Assembly (NCBI GenBank): GCA_947561715.1
Contig: OX387200.1
Coordinates: forward strand, 1,862,501-1,926,500
Direction of reading: 5' to 3'
DNA: 64,000 bases
Source of the DNA: Ascidia mentula
Taxonomy: Eukaryota > Chordata > Ascidiacea > Phlebobranchia > Ascidiidae
In this document: positions 1 through 12,845 of the stretch, piece by piece
Layout: the number at the start of each line of letters is the position of its first letter
Numbering within the stretch: position 1 is the stretch's first letter
Program-made: the position numbers and the translations under genes
Notes under the pieces: model-generated
Database searches by the model: none
The model's input: only the letters and a program-made list of their open reading frames with translations
What the model was told of the DNA's origin: nothing

Positions 1-3000
1 CTCGGGTGTTCGGCGGTTTTCAGCAAAGTTTCTCTTGTCAACAATAGGTTCGATGGTCTGCTGATAGCAATTAACCCAGATGTGCCAGAGGACCCTTTAA
101 TTATCGAAACTCTTAAGGTGAAAAATGGATAAAGTACATAAGCATGAAATCTATACTATGAATTCTGTATGCTGCATATGTTACTTATAAATGCTTATGT
201 ATATGACATACTGTCGCACAGAGTCTGGCGGCACTTTTGATTTCGCTTTTGCTTGGCCGTAGTGTTTCTACCTTGTTTTATCTGTACGGTTACATCTAGT
301 TTGGTGCCCAACGGATGACTGCGATTGTATAGTCACCACAAAGTTAAAGGGCATTGCCTGGCATGCAGCTTACTCTCTTTTAATTTAATTCTTTCTGTAC
401 TGGTACTGGTGTATTATTTGTGGCAGTCATCAAAACTCAAAGTTCTCAACTCACATAAACTGAGAGAAGAAAAGGCAAATTTTGCATTGCAGAAATTGAA
501 TTATGTAAATCTGTTTCCCTTTATCCAGGAAATGATCACGGAGGCTTCCAGCGTCTTATTCACTGCGACCAAGAAGCGAGCTTACTTCGGTGACGTCACT
601 ATTCTAGTTCCGAAAACATGGAACGGAAGTTACGACTCGGCGCACGGTCAAAGTTACGATCTGGTATTGGCATTGTTACCTTCCACATCAAACAGGGGAA
701 AATTTTTAGAAGGTTTTGTTGTAACTGATATCACGTGATTTCAGGCTGACGTCGTGGTCGTCGATTCCAACCCTGTGTACGGTGATTCCCCGTACACGCT
801 ACAGTATGGTCAGTGTGGAGAACCTGGAACCTACATTCACTTGACTCCTGAATATTTGAGGAACGAATCGTTTGTAACTGACTTCGGTCCTCGAGGTACA
901 AATTGTTCCATCGATGATTTTGGCAAGGCTCATCTTTCTGTGCTGCTACTTTTAGCCAAAGTTCAAAACAATCCTATCGAAATTTGGCGTTGTAATATAT
1001 GCTTCTATTAATGTTAAACCACCTCCAAATAAGTTTGCCGAGAGAACTTAAATTTCTATGCAATAGTACGCTGTCACAAGATAACCAATGCAACAATTAC
1101 AATAATTTTCTTGACAGGCAAAGCATTTGTGCATGAATGGGCGCATTTACGTTGGGGAGTTTATGACGAAGCATCGACTGAAAACTACGCAGATTTTTAC
1201 TTTGACAGCAAGCAAGATGTTCAGGCTACCAGGTAGTTACCTAATAAATCTTGAGCATACAACAGCGGATTTACAATCTTTAAACCGTTTTATGACCGTT
1301 CAGTATGGTTGATCACGGGCATTCAGAAGCGTCACGTTCATTGCATTTACGTTACCCAACGAACTTTGTCATGACACATTTAGTTCAATTCAACACAGAG
1401 GGTAATACACAGCTTGTTGCCTTAAAAGCTAATTGCCAGATCGTTTTATACATCGCTTGAGAAGGAAGTGAGAGGTGGGGGGTAAGCCATTATAGCGGAT
1501 CCCCCACCTTCAAAGCAACATTGATATTCATGGCCGCACGATACAGGCCCTAGTTCACCGCCACCCATTTTGGTGTAGCGTAATATTGCAACATTCGCCA
1601 AGTGAGGTACTTTCCAATCAGTTTACAATTACCGCTGAGTGACGCGAGTAGCGGTTCCTGGCTACTCTTATCTAGAATACAAATATCCCCAGCGGTTTTG
1701 CAAACAATAATGTTGGTTTGTATATATTCTGTTGCCTGGTGACAATCTGCTTGCTTTGTGTCGCAACTCTTTGCTCTTCGTCGGGCTGCAAATTGATTGT
1801 TTGTCAAGATATGTTGAAACATTTTGCCGCCGCAATGCAATGTTTCTCGGCGATATTTCTGCTCACAACACGCCAAGTAAAGTTTTGCATCCGAATGACC
1901 TTTGTCAACTTTCTGCAGTAGACAGCATCAGTATCTGGTTTCTTAACTGCTATTGTTTCCAGTGCACTCCTTGTTGTCAACTTAGGTGCACTCCTTGTTG
2001 TCAACTTACGTGCACTTATTGTTGTCAACTTAGGTGCACTTCTTGTTGTCAAAAACAATTAAGATTAAACATTTTTTGCTCCCAAAAACATTATGTTGGC
2101 CTGAAAGCATTGATACTATAATTGTTGTCTATCCAAATATTTGCTCTTTTCACCCGCCTCACACATTTGCAAAGCTGTTCACAAAGCAAGGGCACAACAT
2201 CATGACTGAATACTTTACAGGTGTCCCTTGGGGCTGAAGGGTCAGAACTTTTACTTTCCACCGGATGATCCAAATAATTACAGAGTTTGCAGAGTTAATC
2301 CAAATACTGGTTTACCTGAAGCTGGTTGTGTGTTTGTTCCTTACTCTGACACACCGGTCAACGCTTCTTTAATGTCCCACCAGTATAAAGAAGAGGTTTG
2401 GAATTAATAATGATACTTCTAGATGTAGGTTCGAACTTTAATCAACATCCTTGCTTGGTTTTTCTGTGTGTTACGTCGTTGGTCGTTTATTTATTTTACC
2501 AAGTCCAGTTTAATTTTACAACCCTGTGTTCAATGCTGCCACGGTTTACAGGTCATTGCAAATGTTGTTTGGTTTACTAGTAATATCCCATTCATAAAAT
2601 TATTGCTATGCTTAAGTATTGGGTTGAACGAAGATAAGAAGTAGGGCTTTAGTAAACTGTATCACAGAATCAACAGATTCACAACGAGGACGATGTTTAG
2701 TCATGCTCACCGACAATAATAGTGACAAGCTAACACCTTACAGATCGTAGAGTTTTGTGACGACCAAGTTGAAGCCAACCCGCAAGTAATCAACCATCAC
2801 AACACTGAAGCTCCGAACGAGCAGAACAGATTATGTGACTTGAGAAGTGTTTGGAGTGTCATCAGATCGTCAGTTGATTTCAGCAACAACAACTTTCCTA
2901 ATAGCAACATTGTTGATGTTACGCCAAAGTTTTCCGTGGCACAAGCAAAACCTTTTGAGAAGTTTGTCCTCGTCCTGGATGTTTCCGGGAGCATGGGAGG

Positions 3001-6000
3001 GGTAGGTTAAACATTTCGGGAAATTTGTTTTTCACTTACCAAATAAACCTGAAGCGTGTTAGTACACGGGAGCTCCTTTCAGATGTATGAAATGAATAAT
3101 AGCAATTTACAAACTTAGCATTATGCGCCAGTGTTCACATGCACTGTCTTAAAAATGGTTGCTGTCTTTCGTAAATCAATTTCGCTTTGGTTTACTGTTT
3201 TAGTATAAGATTGAAGACATGAAAACAGCGGCAAGTTTGTTTATAAGCCAATTTCTTCCTGATGGCACAAAAGTTGGAATTGTGGCGTTTGAATCCAAAG
3301 CGAACATTTTAACGTACCTTGTTACCATTGACAACAACAGAGAGTACCTTGTGGACTTGATTGGTACGCTCGTAAGCGGAGGAGGAACTTGCATTGGCTG
3401 CGGAATTGAACATGGAATTGAGGTGACAACAAACAATGTCATGAAATATCGTTAACACATTTTTCATTAGGTGCTTGAAAGTGATGGTTCATCAGCGGGA
3501 GGCGGGCATTTACTTGTACTTACCGATGGTGAGGAGAACGGATCTCCAATGGTTATAGACACAAGATATGAAGTATTAAAAAAGGTAAACGCCACGATAA
3601 AAAACAAACATCAGTATAAAATTTTTTGTGCAACAAAACCAACTAATTTGCAACTACGATACTCTTTTCTTATATAAGGCAACCACATGCTCCCAAACAG
3701 TTTAGCAAAACAACATTTTGTCCCTTTGTTATCAGGAAGTGGTGGTGGATTCAATATTTTTTGGCGTCACTGTCGCCAACCAAGATCTTCAAGATCTATC
3801 TGAAGACACACACGGACTTTGGTTCTTTAATGATGCAACAGATAGCGGAGCTTTGCTCGAATCTTTCAAACAACTTGCAAACAATGACGATGGCGATGTT
3901 TACAACGAAAACTTTCAGGTACTACTCATAAAAATATACGAAATTTAAAGATTGCTACAGCATACATTGCTGCAAATTTGTTCTTCTAAATTAAAAAATC
4001 AAGATAAATCCACTTACTTGCCTATATAGAATTTCTTTTTGGCCTGTCTGTTCTCACGCAAAAATACAAAGTCAAGTCACACTTTTGTTTACAGCGGGTA
4101 TTTTAACCTATTTTATTTAATTTTATTTAGATTTACGGAAATACATTCACAATAACCTATTACAGCCAACAAAATGGGACAGTGTTCATCGACTCAACAA
4201 TTGGAAACCAAACAGTGTTTACGTTTTCCTACTCCAACAACATTGATGTTATTCTATATTCACCCGATGGGACACATTTATGCACTGCAGGTGTCTCCAG
4301 TTGTGACGGATACGCAACTGAGGACAGTTCTTTCAAAACAATCATGTTTTCGATTTCTGGAACTGCCACGGTATGAACACTCAACGCTCTACAAAATCAA
4401 ACAAAATTCAGGTGTTTTCTTTGCTATAGGTCGGAAGTTGGCTATTTCAAATTATTACCGGTACTTCCTCCGACAGCGTTGACGTCATAGTGACGTCCAT
4501 GGCAGCGGACAGAGAAGTCGAACCGATGGTTGTAGAATCAGGGATGTCAGATATTGATCCAACCGACCAGGAACCGATCGTTGTTTATGCTAAGGTTTTT
4601 AATTCAAAATATTTTTTCCTTACATCGCAACAATACCAGTAATGGTACAATTACTCATTTTTACGGATTACCTGGGGTATATTCGTTATTTGAAATCTAA
4701 ATATATAAGACGGTATTCATTGCAGATGCTAGAGATTTTTATTACTATAAAAACGGCTCTTCTGAAACCTGGCATTATTTACGAAATTAAGTTGTTACTT
4801 GCAGGTAACCGTTGGTTACACCCCCGTACTTGGGGCTGAGGTTATTGCAACAGTTTCATCTCCATCTGGAACAACCTATACACTCACACTGTTGGACAGT
4901 GGATCAGGTAATATGGGAAACTGTTTCCTTGACATCTTTAAACTTGGTATTTTTACCTATCAACTATCTATAAAATAACACCCTGGAGGTTTTTTTGCAA
5001 ATGTTTGTTAAATTGTTTCAGCTCCTGACGTTCGTAAGTTCGATGGAGTTTATTCACGATATTTCACCCAATTCGCAGAGGAAGGAAGATATTCTGTTTC
5101 GGTAAAAAAAAGTATGTTAGGCAAATTCCCAATGTACACAGATGTGTTTAGGTGATAGTAACGGGGATGGGGAACCAGACAACTTCCACCTACGGTAAAT
5201 CCCTGTCATCTTCAGCCCTCTACAACCCAGGGTCTGTTGAAAACGACGGTAAGCTGGAGTTGAAAAGTAAAAACAACCAAATTCAATATATGTGCAAAAA
5301 AGCCATATTAAATGAGAGCTGCAGACAGGGTGTACATGCACTGTTTCGACCTATAAGTTATCATCAGTGCAGCTGTTGACTGTGTCACTCTGCTAGCTTT
5401 TACACTAGCAGGCACACTGATTTCCACTTTGTGGTACCTTTCGGTCAACGTCGATCTGTTGGGTACTCTATACTGAGCACCAAACAAAAGAGACGAACCA
5501 CAACCAAACGATATTTCACGTATATTTTAGGTACTCTAACTCTGAACCCAAAAGGTCCGACAAATAACGCAGAGACAACCTCCGGTGAAACCGGAGTTTC
5601 AACTTCTGAACTTGATCCTTTTACTCGAGTTGTGTCGCCTGGCGGGTTTTCATACACAGGGTATGCTTGGTGTTTTATTTTTTGCACACAGATACGTGAA
5701 CGTATCTGCAGGTAATTTCAAAATTTACCTTTGGGAAATTTATTACTTTACTCGACTGGACTGCAAGGCACCTGACAACCGAATGCTAAAATGTCGAAAC
5801 TTGATTGTTCCATTACCATTTTTATTATTTTCACATACACTTATCTTGATTGTTGATGAAATGCATCTGCCAACTCTAATGTCCATTTAAGTGGAAAATT
5901 AGATTTCTACATAAATTTTTTTGTAATTATTATTTACTTTTAGAGCTGTTGTTGACCCTGCAGTAGATATCCTTCCGCCGAGCAAGGTCATTGACCTCCA

Positions 6001-8718
6001 AGCCAGTCAAGTTGACGTCACTGACTTGGAACGTGGAGTCAGACTGACGTTCTCCGCTCCTGGTTCCGATTACGATTCAGGAACAGGTTTGTTTGGTGTT
6101 AAGCATACAAGATGAGCTTCGTGTACTGCATTTACACACAAAATAACTGGTGATTTGTGGCCAAATTAATAAAACATTTTTCTGGACTTTGTAACTTTTT
6201 GAACAGAGTCACAGTATCTTGTATTTTGCTTGGCGGGAATAATTTCCGTTTAAGTGATTTAAAAAAAATGACAGAGCAATTTTGGTTTTCAAGCTGCTCA
6301 CTATGAAATACGTTATTCCTACAACGGCACAAGCGGATTGGTCAGCAATTTCGAAAACAACACCCTTGTGGAACAAGACATGGTTATTAACGGAAATATC
6401 TCAGCACCCCAGGAAGCGGGGAACGAGGAAACAATAGTTATAGAACTTATTAACATTCCAGAAGATCACGATGCCTTGAGGTATGTGAGAAAATTGTGTG
6501 ACTGAAAATCATCTTGCTTGTTTTGCTTGTTTTGCTTGTTGTGTCTAGCCCTTCTTACACTGTTGAAGCAACTACTTTCAACATATATTCTTGTAAAACT
6601 GTATCAAACGTTACTTAAAATGAAACTTATGGCTCAAAAAGCTTGTGTTATGCCGTCTATGCCAAAGGCATCCATAACGTATGTCTAGCGCTTTTTACAA
6701 TGTTTAAAGGAACTACTTTCAGCATAGATTGTGGTAAAACTCTATCATATGTTTAAGAGGCCGTGGAGGTTAATTTAGAATGAATTTTGGCTCAAACAAA
6801 TATGTATTTTGTTGTTGTAAGTATTTGGTTTGCAATGCGAGCAAGTGACCATGCATCTTTGTTGAGTCCAACATCTAACGTTGCCATGATGAACGTCTTC
6901 GTCGTCCCGTATGTTCCTCCAACCTACCCAACAAACGATACAACGACAACAACAACAACAACAACAACAACAACTACAAGTGCAACCACTGTATCAACAC
7001 CACAAAAATCCGGTCAGGATTATGTTTTATTATGAAGAAGAGATTATTATTGCAGCAAAAAAAAGTTAATTTAAACTACATTAACTATGAGACTAGTTTT
7101 TTCCAACCACATTGTACTTGTCTATTGCTTTTCAAAATATTATTTTTAATCAAGTTGCAACTATCAGTTTGGAACCGTTTTCGCTTTACTTGTCATCTTG
7201 TTGGCGTCGTTTGGGCTATATTTTAATTAGAAGATTAATATGACTTCAAACGTTTTTAGATTGCCAAAAGAAGTTGGAGATTTATCAGTTGACCACCGTG
7301 ATACTTGCACCGGTTTGTCTTGTGCTTGGTGAGCCGATATAATATTACCAACGGGGGTAACTTATCTACTGTGGTTTTAATGTTGTCCATCTTGCCGAGC
7401 GACAGTTGCATAAGTTACTAATGTGCTTCAACCTTTATATTGCGGCCGTAGATTGCTGCCCACCATTTTCGAACACTCGCAGTAAGGAATTTGTAATACA
7501 ACGAGTGCAAAGTTGGGTTTATTTATGCAGGGTTCCATTTTTGGGTCTGTGGGCCACCCGTTCGATCCAATATATTGGAACCCTAACTCGTTTTTGGGTG
7601 AAATGATACAAAATAACTTCAGCACTCCGTATTGTTTATGAAAAAGTACTGAGATGAGTCTCGACAGGACAATGCGGGGTCGCTCAAAGTTTAACTGACT
7701 CGCAGTTCAGCAATCCATGTTGAATGGGTTAATCGAACATTCAAAATGTGAACTCTTATTAATTATTTTGCATTGATGTTGGGTTTTAAAATACAATATA
7801 TCCTGCCAGTAATTTACTCACTAGTGCTTATGTCAAGGAAAAATCATATTTTAAATATCAGGTACTTTCCTTTGCGTTTATCACATTCATTGATAACTGA
7901 GTTTCAACATGGGAAGTAAGTATGATTTTGCTTGAGGTTTATAAAGGTTTAAATGGAATGCCATTTGTCTTTGCACGTTAGCTCCAGAACTGAATTTTGC
8001 CTGTATTTATCAAACACCATCGGTAAACAAATAAAGATTTCAGCACTCATTTTCAATTCAACCCATAATTTAAAAAACGTCGCTACAAATTTGATAAATA
8101 ATATTGTCATTTTTCAACCCATGCATTTGTCGTTTTTAAATGCATGCACAGTGCACTGTTTGCAAAACAACTTAATAAACAACTCGTGATGGACAATTGG
8201 AAAAGTAGTTTCGTTTAAAAGAGTATTTTTACTGTGTTTACCCATATCCCTGATGACAGAGTAAAGGAAATTATCTAAAATTTAGGAACACAACTCACGG
8301 ATTTACTCATAATTCTGAGAATAAAAAGACTGGCCCATACTGTTATTAACATTGTCATGTTCGGCAGGAACTTATGTCATCATCAGTTTGACATGACAAT
8401 GTTAAAAACAGTTTGGGCCAGTCGTTTTATTCTTTTCTAAAATGTTACAATACAATTTGCCATTATCAGAATTAGGATTTTATGTCACCTAACATTTCAG
8501 TTTGCTCCTTGATTGCCACCATAGTGATGCACAGTCGTTTAAGCAAGCAACGCAAGAAGTTCATGCGAGAGTTGGAGGAAATGAGGAATTCACACGAGAT
8601 GCGTTCACAGCCATCGCGTGTGAGGAGTGCTTGGACCGAAGAGGAACCGAGACTTTTTCCCAAGCCAGAAGTTCGTCCTTCCAGCCACGCGCGCACCAAT
8701 AATGCATATATGATGTAA
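1..8718 (+). CDS. CLCA-like: Gene 1: CLCA-like metalloprotease/VWA membrane protein (5' tip missing)
   Basis: Twenty exons read in frame: 1-117, 529-663, 745-895, 1118-1232, 2221-2395, 2744-3001, 3204-3422, 3471-3584, 3736-3918, 4131-4370, 4430-4594, 4805-4907, 5022-5101, 5152-5248, 5531-5660, 5944-6086, 6294-6480, 6822-7012, 7260-7328, 8501-8718. They give about 1029 residues. Only the signal-peptide start lies outside the window. Exon 4 carries the zinc motif [13 protein letters not shown] (HEXXHxxxGxxDE), exon 6 ends in the MIDAS motif DVSGSMGG, exon 7 has TCIGCG, and exon 8 has LTDGEE. The FN3-like region (exons 16-18) is followed by a poly-Thr stalk, a membrane helix (exons 19-20) and a basic tail. 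CLCA proteins are known as self-cleaving metalloproteases that modulate TMEM16A chloride channels; a role here is inferred from homology. A possible AATAAA lies at 8929-8934. The tail most resembles those of genes 2 and 3. Confidence 0.88.
1961..2052. repeat. 24-bp minisatellite in intron 4 of gene 1
   Basis: About four copies of a 24-base unit containing TGCACTCCTTGTTGTCAACT stand in tandem with few differences. The block lies in the long intron between exons 4 and 5 and has no coding role. Confidence 0.85.
5296..5525. mobile_element. Inverted-end repeat insertion in gene 1, intron 14
   Basis: The left part contains GAGAGCTGCAGACAGGGTGT and then CACTGTTTCGACCT, the end motif of a family seen elsewhere in the window (42355-42698, 62727-62818, 26595-26690). 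The inner part, with the segment around GGTCAACGTCGATCTGTTGG, matches the body of the copy at 42355-42698 in the opposite orientation. No coding capacity is visible. It fills most of the intron just before exon 15. Confidence 0.65.
6940..6977 (+). repeat. ACA microsatellite coding the poly-Thr stalk
   Basis: A run of ACA triplets inside exon 18 of gene 1 codes a threonine tract just outside the membrane helix. It is in frame and so expands the O-glycosylatable stalk. Confidence 0.85.
8319..8432. repeat. 114-bp inverted repeat (hairpin) in last intron of gene 1
   Basis: Arms of 41 bases at 8319-8359 and 8392-8432 are complementary with three mismatches, around a 32-base loop. The arms include GACTGGCCCA and AACATTGTCATG. 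It lies 68 bases before the final exon. It could be a small foldback or MITE-type element, or a structured intronic RNA; no target-site repeat is clear. Confidence 0.8.
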
Positions 8719-10149
8719 CTTATTACACCTTTACGATTACTGCTCTATTTACTAACGTACTGTGACAATTTTCTATTAGTGTTCACAATTCCCGCTTTAT
8801 TGCTTACAGTAAATCTGTACAAAAACAAATTAACAAATGACTCGTCGCAATACAATATAACAAAAAACCTAAATTTATTCCTTTTTATAAATTCATGGAA
8901 TGCAAAGAAATATTCTGATGCAGTGGTCAATAAACCGTAGAAATCGGACTTTCCGTGTATGTGGAATCCTTATGATATGAGGCGTTAGTTAATAATTAAG
9001 GTAACAACCAGAAAAAATACTCACGTTGTTCAAAGATGCTGAAACGTACATGCTGCACATTGAATACATACAAAGATGTACATACTGCACATTGAATACA
9101 TATAAAGATGTACATACTGCGCATTGAATACATATAAAGATGTGCATACTGCACATTGAATACATATAACGATGTACATACTGCGCATTGAATACATATA
9201 AAGATGTGCATACGCATACTTATTGATCGAAAAATGTTTGCAGCAAAAGTTTGCTGGTAAAATACAAGAGCTGACGGTGATATTATCGTCTTCCTTCACA
9301 CAATATCAACAACTAGGACAGCCTTCATGTTATGAAACTTCCCAAAATTCTTCTGTTTGAAGTTTACATGGAAATGGAGCTTAACCTTCATTAACTCCCC
9401 CCAAAAAATATCCAAATCGGCCCCCTATGATCAGGGCCAAATGTTTGTTACAAGGCAATTGTTTTCAATTGCGTCATTGCGAATAAACTCAATGTAAGTT
9501 AGTTGGTTAAGGTTCAAATGCGATATTCGATACGATGCTTTGGTTTGATGTTCTGTGGGGGAAAAGTTGTAATGTTGGTGTCCGGCAAAGTGACCTGCGT
9601 AACTCCATCCTATGTTTAAACAACCTTTAACAACCATGCCAGAGTTTGATATCTCTTTTATTGAGGCAAAATTTCATAACAGGTGAGTTGCTTTTCTTGT
9701 ACATTGGACCCTGTTAAGTTGACTCTGATGGGAGCAGTCAGTGTGCGAACAGTTAAGTTTACGATCTGACGTCTGGGATGATAAACAACAACATTAAATA
9801 CTTTGTTTGCTATTTCTGCAGAACTGCTCCAGACTAATCAAACTGTACTGATAATATTTAACTGCATGCCTGGTTCCATCACGACACACTCCCAAGTCAC
9901 GCGTTCTTATTTCAAATGTGGAATTCGAGACAGGTTAGGTTTCTGTGGGATGAGACAGACTAATACATTTAATGGTTTGGGGACATGGGTGGTTCCATAA
10001 CGTAAGCATTTTTGTAGGGCAGCGTTGCGTCTAATTACTTCGTCAAACTCTTACTTTATTGCTTTATTCTATGTGCACTTTTTTGAACTAAATCTCCACA
10101 GAGAAACGATCTTGTTTGTTAGTGTTACTGCGATTACCGATTCACTATA
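8719..10149. other. Intergenic region between genes 1 and 2
   Basis: It contains the likely 3' end of gene 1 (AATAAA at 8929) and a 32-bp minisatellite (9054-9213). I see no convincing gene. A segment at 9824-9936 has splice-like borders (CTGCAG before, GACAG/GTTAGG after) and an open frame, but I cannot align it to any CLCA exon. Confidence 0.6.
9054..9213. repeat. 32-bp minisatellite, five copies
   Basis: Five tandem copies of a 32-base unit containing TGCACATTGAATACATA then AAGATGTACATAC, with only a few substitutions. Open frames across it on the minus strand are low-complexity by-products. Confidence 0.9.
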
Positions 10150-11595
10150 ATGCAGTGGATTTTGTGTCTGTGCTTTGCTTTCTTTGGAATAATGCAGGGG
10201 AGTGCCGTGGAATTTAATCCTGCCTTTCTTCAAGGCAATGCCGACAATGAAGAAATGGATTCCATTATGTCAAGACTAAAGCACCAAGTGAACGTCAACA
10301 ATTTGCAAGTAAACTTTGCGATGCAATAACATTGAAGTATTTATTGATTTATTTTGCTTTGAAAACCAACTGGTCAATTTTGTAATCTTGTCTGCTGTAA
10401 GTTGATAACAATATTTCCTTAGGAAAACCGGGAAAACCCAACAAACGATGTTTTTGACCTTCACGCGAAACTGATTGACGTCACCGACTTGTCCCGTGGC
10501 CTGAAGTTAATCTTCACTTCCCCTGAATCTTACAGCGGTTGGTAGCAAATATATTTCCGCAAATTCTGTGTAAGAGTATATTTTTTCACACACTTTTTTT
10601 ATGCGTGTTGCGTAGACACCAACTACGACATCCGGTATTCCTCAACAAGTAAAAGCGAGCTCATCAACGACTTCCAGAGTTGTCATCCTGCACAAAAAAT
10701 TGAAAAAAACTTTCTTAGGAGCCAAACAGAATTTATCGTAAAGCTTGGAGATTTTTTCCAAAAGCAAGAAGACACCAGGTAGGTGAAAAAGATCTTCACT
10801 AGCGAAAAATCTACGTTGTCAGATACAGCAGTAGTAAGGAGTTTTACTTTGATCTACCTTCAAGCATCACTTCTTCGTTATCTTCAAAATATACTGTGAT
10901 TTCAAATGGAAGTAGTATGACTTTACTACTTGTTTGTTTTAGCACCATCTGGATAGCCGTTCGTTTTGGCGACAATACCGGAGACCATTTATCCAACGTT
11001 GTAAAAATCAACTTGTACAATACACCAGTAAATTTTGAGGGAACAACAGCTGAACCAGAAACAACAACAGCTGCTGCACCAGTTACCACAACAACAACAT
11101 CAGCTGTGGTAGTAACAACAACAACAAAACCGGGCAAGGCGTCACTACATAATCCACTTAAACTAATCGATTTTTTTTATTTATTTAGAAAAAAATTAGT
11201 TATAATGAAAACTAATAATTGAAAATTAAATCATTGTCAATCGCCGTAAATGTATTTTTTAACTCTTTTTGTCTCTTCAGAAATCGAGAAGAAATTGGAA
11301 ATTTTTCAGTTGACGACAATAATTCTCGCTCCAGTATGTATCATAATGGGTAAGTAATCCATGCTTATTGCATGATCACGTATTAACAATTTGTTTGTGG
11401 TTTTCAGCTTGTGCTCTGCTAGCGTCGTGCATTATGACTAGTCGCCATAACAACCAGCGCAAGAAGTACGAACGGGAGTTGCTTGAGATGAGGGTGGAGT
11501 TGCAACGATCCACATCCTGGAAGAATTATCAAAACATAAAGCGGCCGGATCTCAGAGGAACCTCGGATCACGACAACTTTAGTTTCGGTCCTTGA
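10150..11595 (+). CDS. Gene 2: mini-CLCA, signal peptide plus FN3-like region, stalk and TM only
   Basis: Six exons in frame: 10150-10308, 10423-10537, 10616-10778, 10943-11133, 11281-11349, 11408-11595, giving 294 residues. Exon 1 codes a signal peptide (start MQWILCLCFAFFGIMQ) and a short acidic linker. Exons 2-6 match CLCA exons 16-20: the VTDLSRGLKL strand, the DIRYSS segment, IWIAVRFGD, a Thr-rich stalk, the [14 protein letters not shown] membrane helix and a tail with NIKRPD. Phases match the full-length genes from the exon 2/3 junction on, and exon 5 is the same 69 bases. The metalloprotease, cysteine-rich and VWA exons are absent, so this cannot be a protease or bind ligand through a MIDAS. 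Intron 4 starts with GC instead of GT. It may be a decoy or partner of the full-length proteins; that is inference. Confidence 0.82.
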
Positions 11596-12297
11596 ACGTG
11601 TATAGTGTATATCTGAATAATTAGAATCTAGCTTGTATAAAGGTATAAGATTTAGTGACCAGTAACAAGATTATTGAAATTCATGAAATTCTTCTTTTAT
11701 TAAGATTGGTAAAACATTTGAACGAAAACCTTAAAAAATAAAAATCCGAATATATGGTTTTGCTGAAAACTTTAACGTCTGTAAAAAGTTCTGTGGCATT
11801 CAGTTCTTGTTGCCTGTTAATTTCTTTGGGCTTTGTTCTGTCTATATTGGCATTGACTCAAACAACCCCATACACACATGGCGTCCATAATGTTTTACAG
11901 TGAATACAATTTTGGGAGTGAAAAACTCACTTGGAGAAAAATTTTGGAGAAAACAAAAATGTGTTGATGAAAAAAACAGGAAGAAACAGAAAATGAATTA
12001 ACGACAATTTATCTTTTGGCAAATTTGTGATATTGCAGCAATTTGTGAACCTAAATGCAGCTGGAATGCTCATGTGTACGTAGGACCCGCCATCAAGGCA
12101 CGGTTTGTACACAGTTAAGTTTACGATGTTTGGGCGACGGAACCGCATAACTGCAGTGTTAATATTGCGCCATGCGTCGTACGATGACAAACTTATACAC
12201 CGACATCGTATTACCTGAACATACCTGGGTCTGTTTAACGTTGAGAAGGCCGCTATGTAGTTAAAATGTAACAAAACTGGAAATTCATTCGTCTTGC

Positions 12298-12845
12298 ACT
12301 GACCTTCCCGGAAACGTAATACTAAATATAACACTCTCGTATATCTGACTCCTGTGTTACTATTTAAACAAAGTATGTTGACCTTTAAGATTTACCTTCC
12401 AATTAAATTCATTAAAACACCAGCAAAAACACTCCGACAACTTGCAAACAACGCATCGAATCGGTTCCAAACAATAACTCTTATAGACTGGCGAAAATCA
12501 ATCAATTTTGCCTTGTCTCTCTCTTGGTCTTTTACTTGTCTCTTGTTACTTGATAAATTTTAATGGAATATATAGCCAATGAGAGTGCAGTTAATTGGGT
12601 CCGAGGAAAAGAAAGACTACTTAAAAATGACGTTAGTGTTAAAGGTTATGAAAAGATTGGTGTAGAACGTTTTAATGAGGTGGACGGTGCGCAACTTATG
12701 TCATTTAGTATGAATGATGAATGTTCGCTCGTTCTAAACGAGTTGACGTGAGTTTGGGAAGTGACCGTGGTTAATTGCAACAGCTTGATGTCGGGACAAA
12801 GCAATTTCATGTTAAACAATAGCATCACGATACTTAGAACTGTGC
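12298..12845. repeat. Direct duplication, copy 1
   Basis: It matches 14288-14857 over about 550 bases, including the TTTAATGAGGTGGACGG and ATTTAG-ATGAATGATGAATG segments. A 40-codon frame is open in both copies. The changes between copies are mostly amino-acid changing and the frame upstream differs by indels, so I do not call it coding. Confidence 0.8.

Noticed and set aside
1550-1876. 108-codon minus-strand frame in gene 1 intron 4
   Set aside because: No recognisable domain, no splice partners, and it lies inside a long intron of a well-supported gene.
8996-9299. Minus-strand frames rich in Tyr/Met/Cys over the 32-bp repeat
   Set aside because: They are translations of a minisatellite, with no homology and no exon partners.
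9824-9936. Orphan exon-like segment upstream of gene 2
   Set aside because: Borders look like splice sites, but the peptide does not align to a CLCA exon and gene 2 has its own start with signal peptide.
12563-12751. A 40-codon frame shared by both copies of the duplicated segment, as a possible exon
   Set aside because: Changes between copies mostly alter residues and the upstream frame shifts through indels, so there is no sign of protein constraint.
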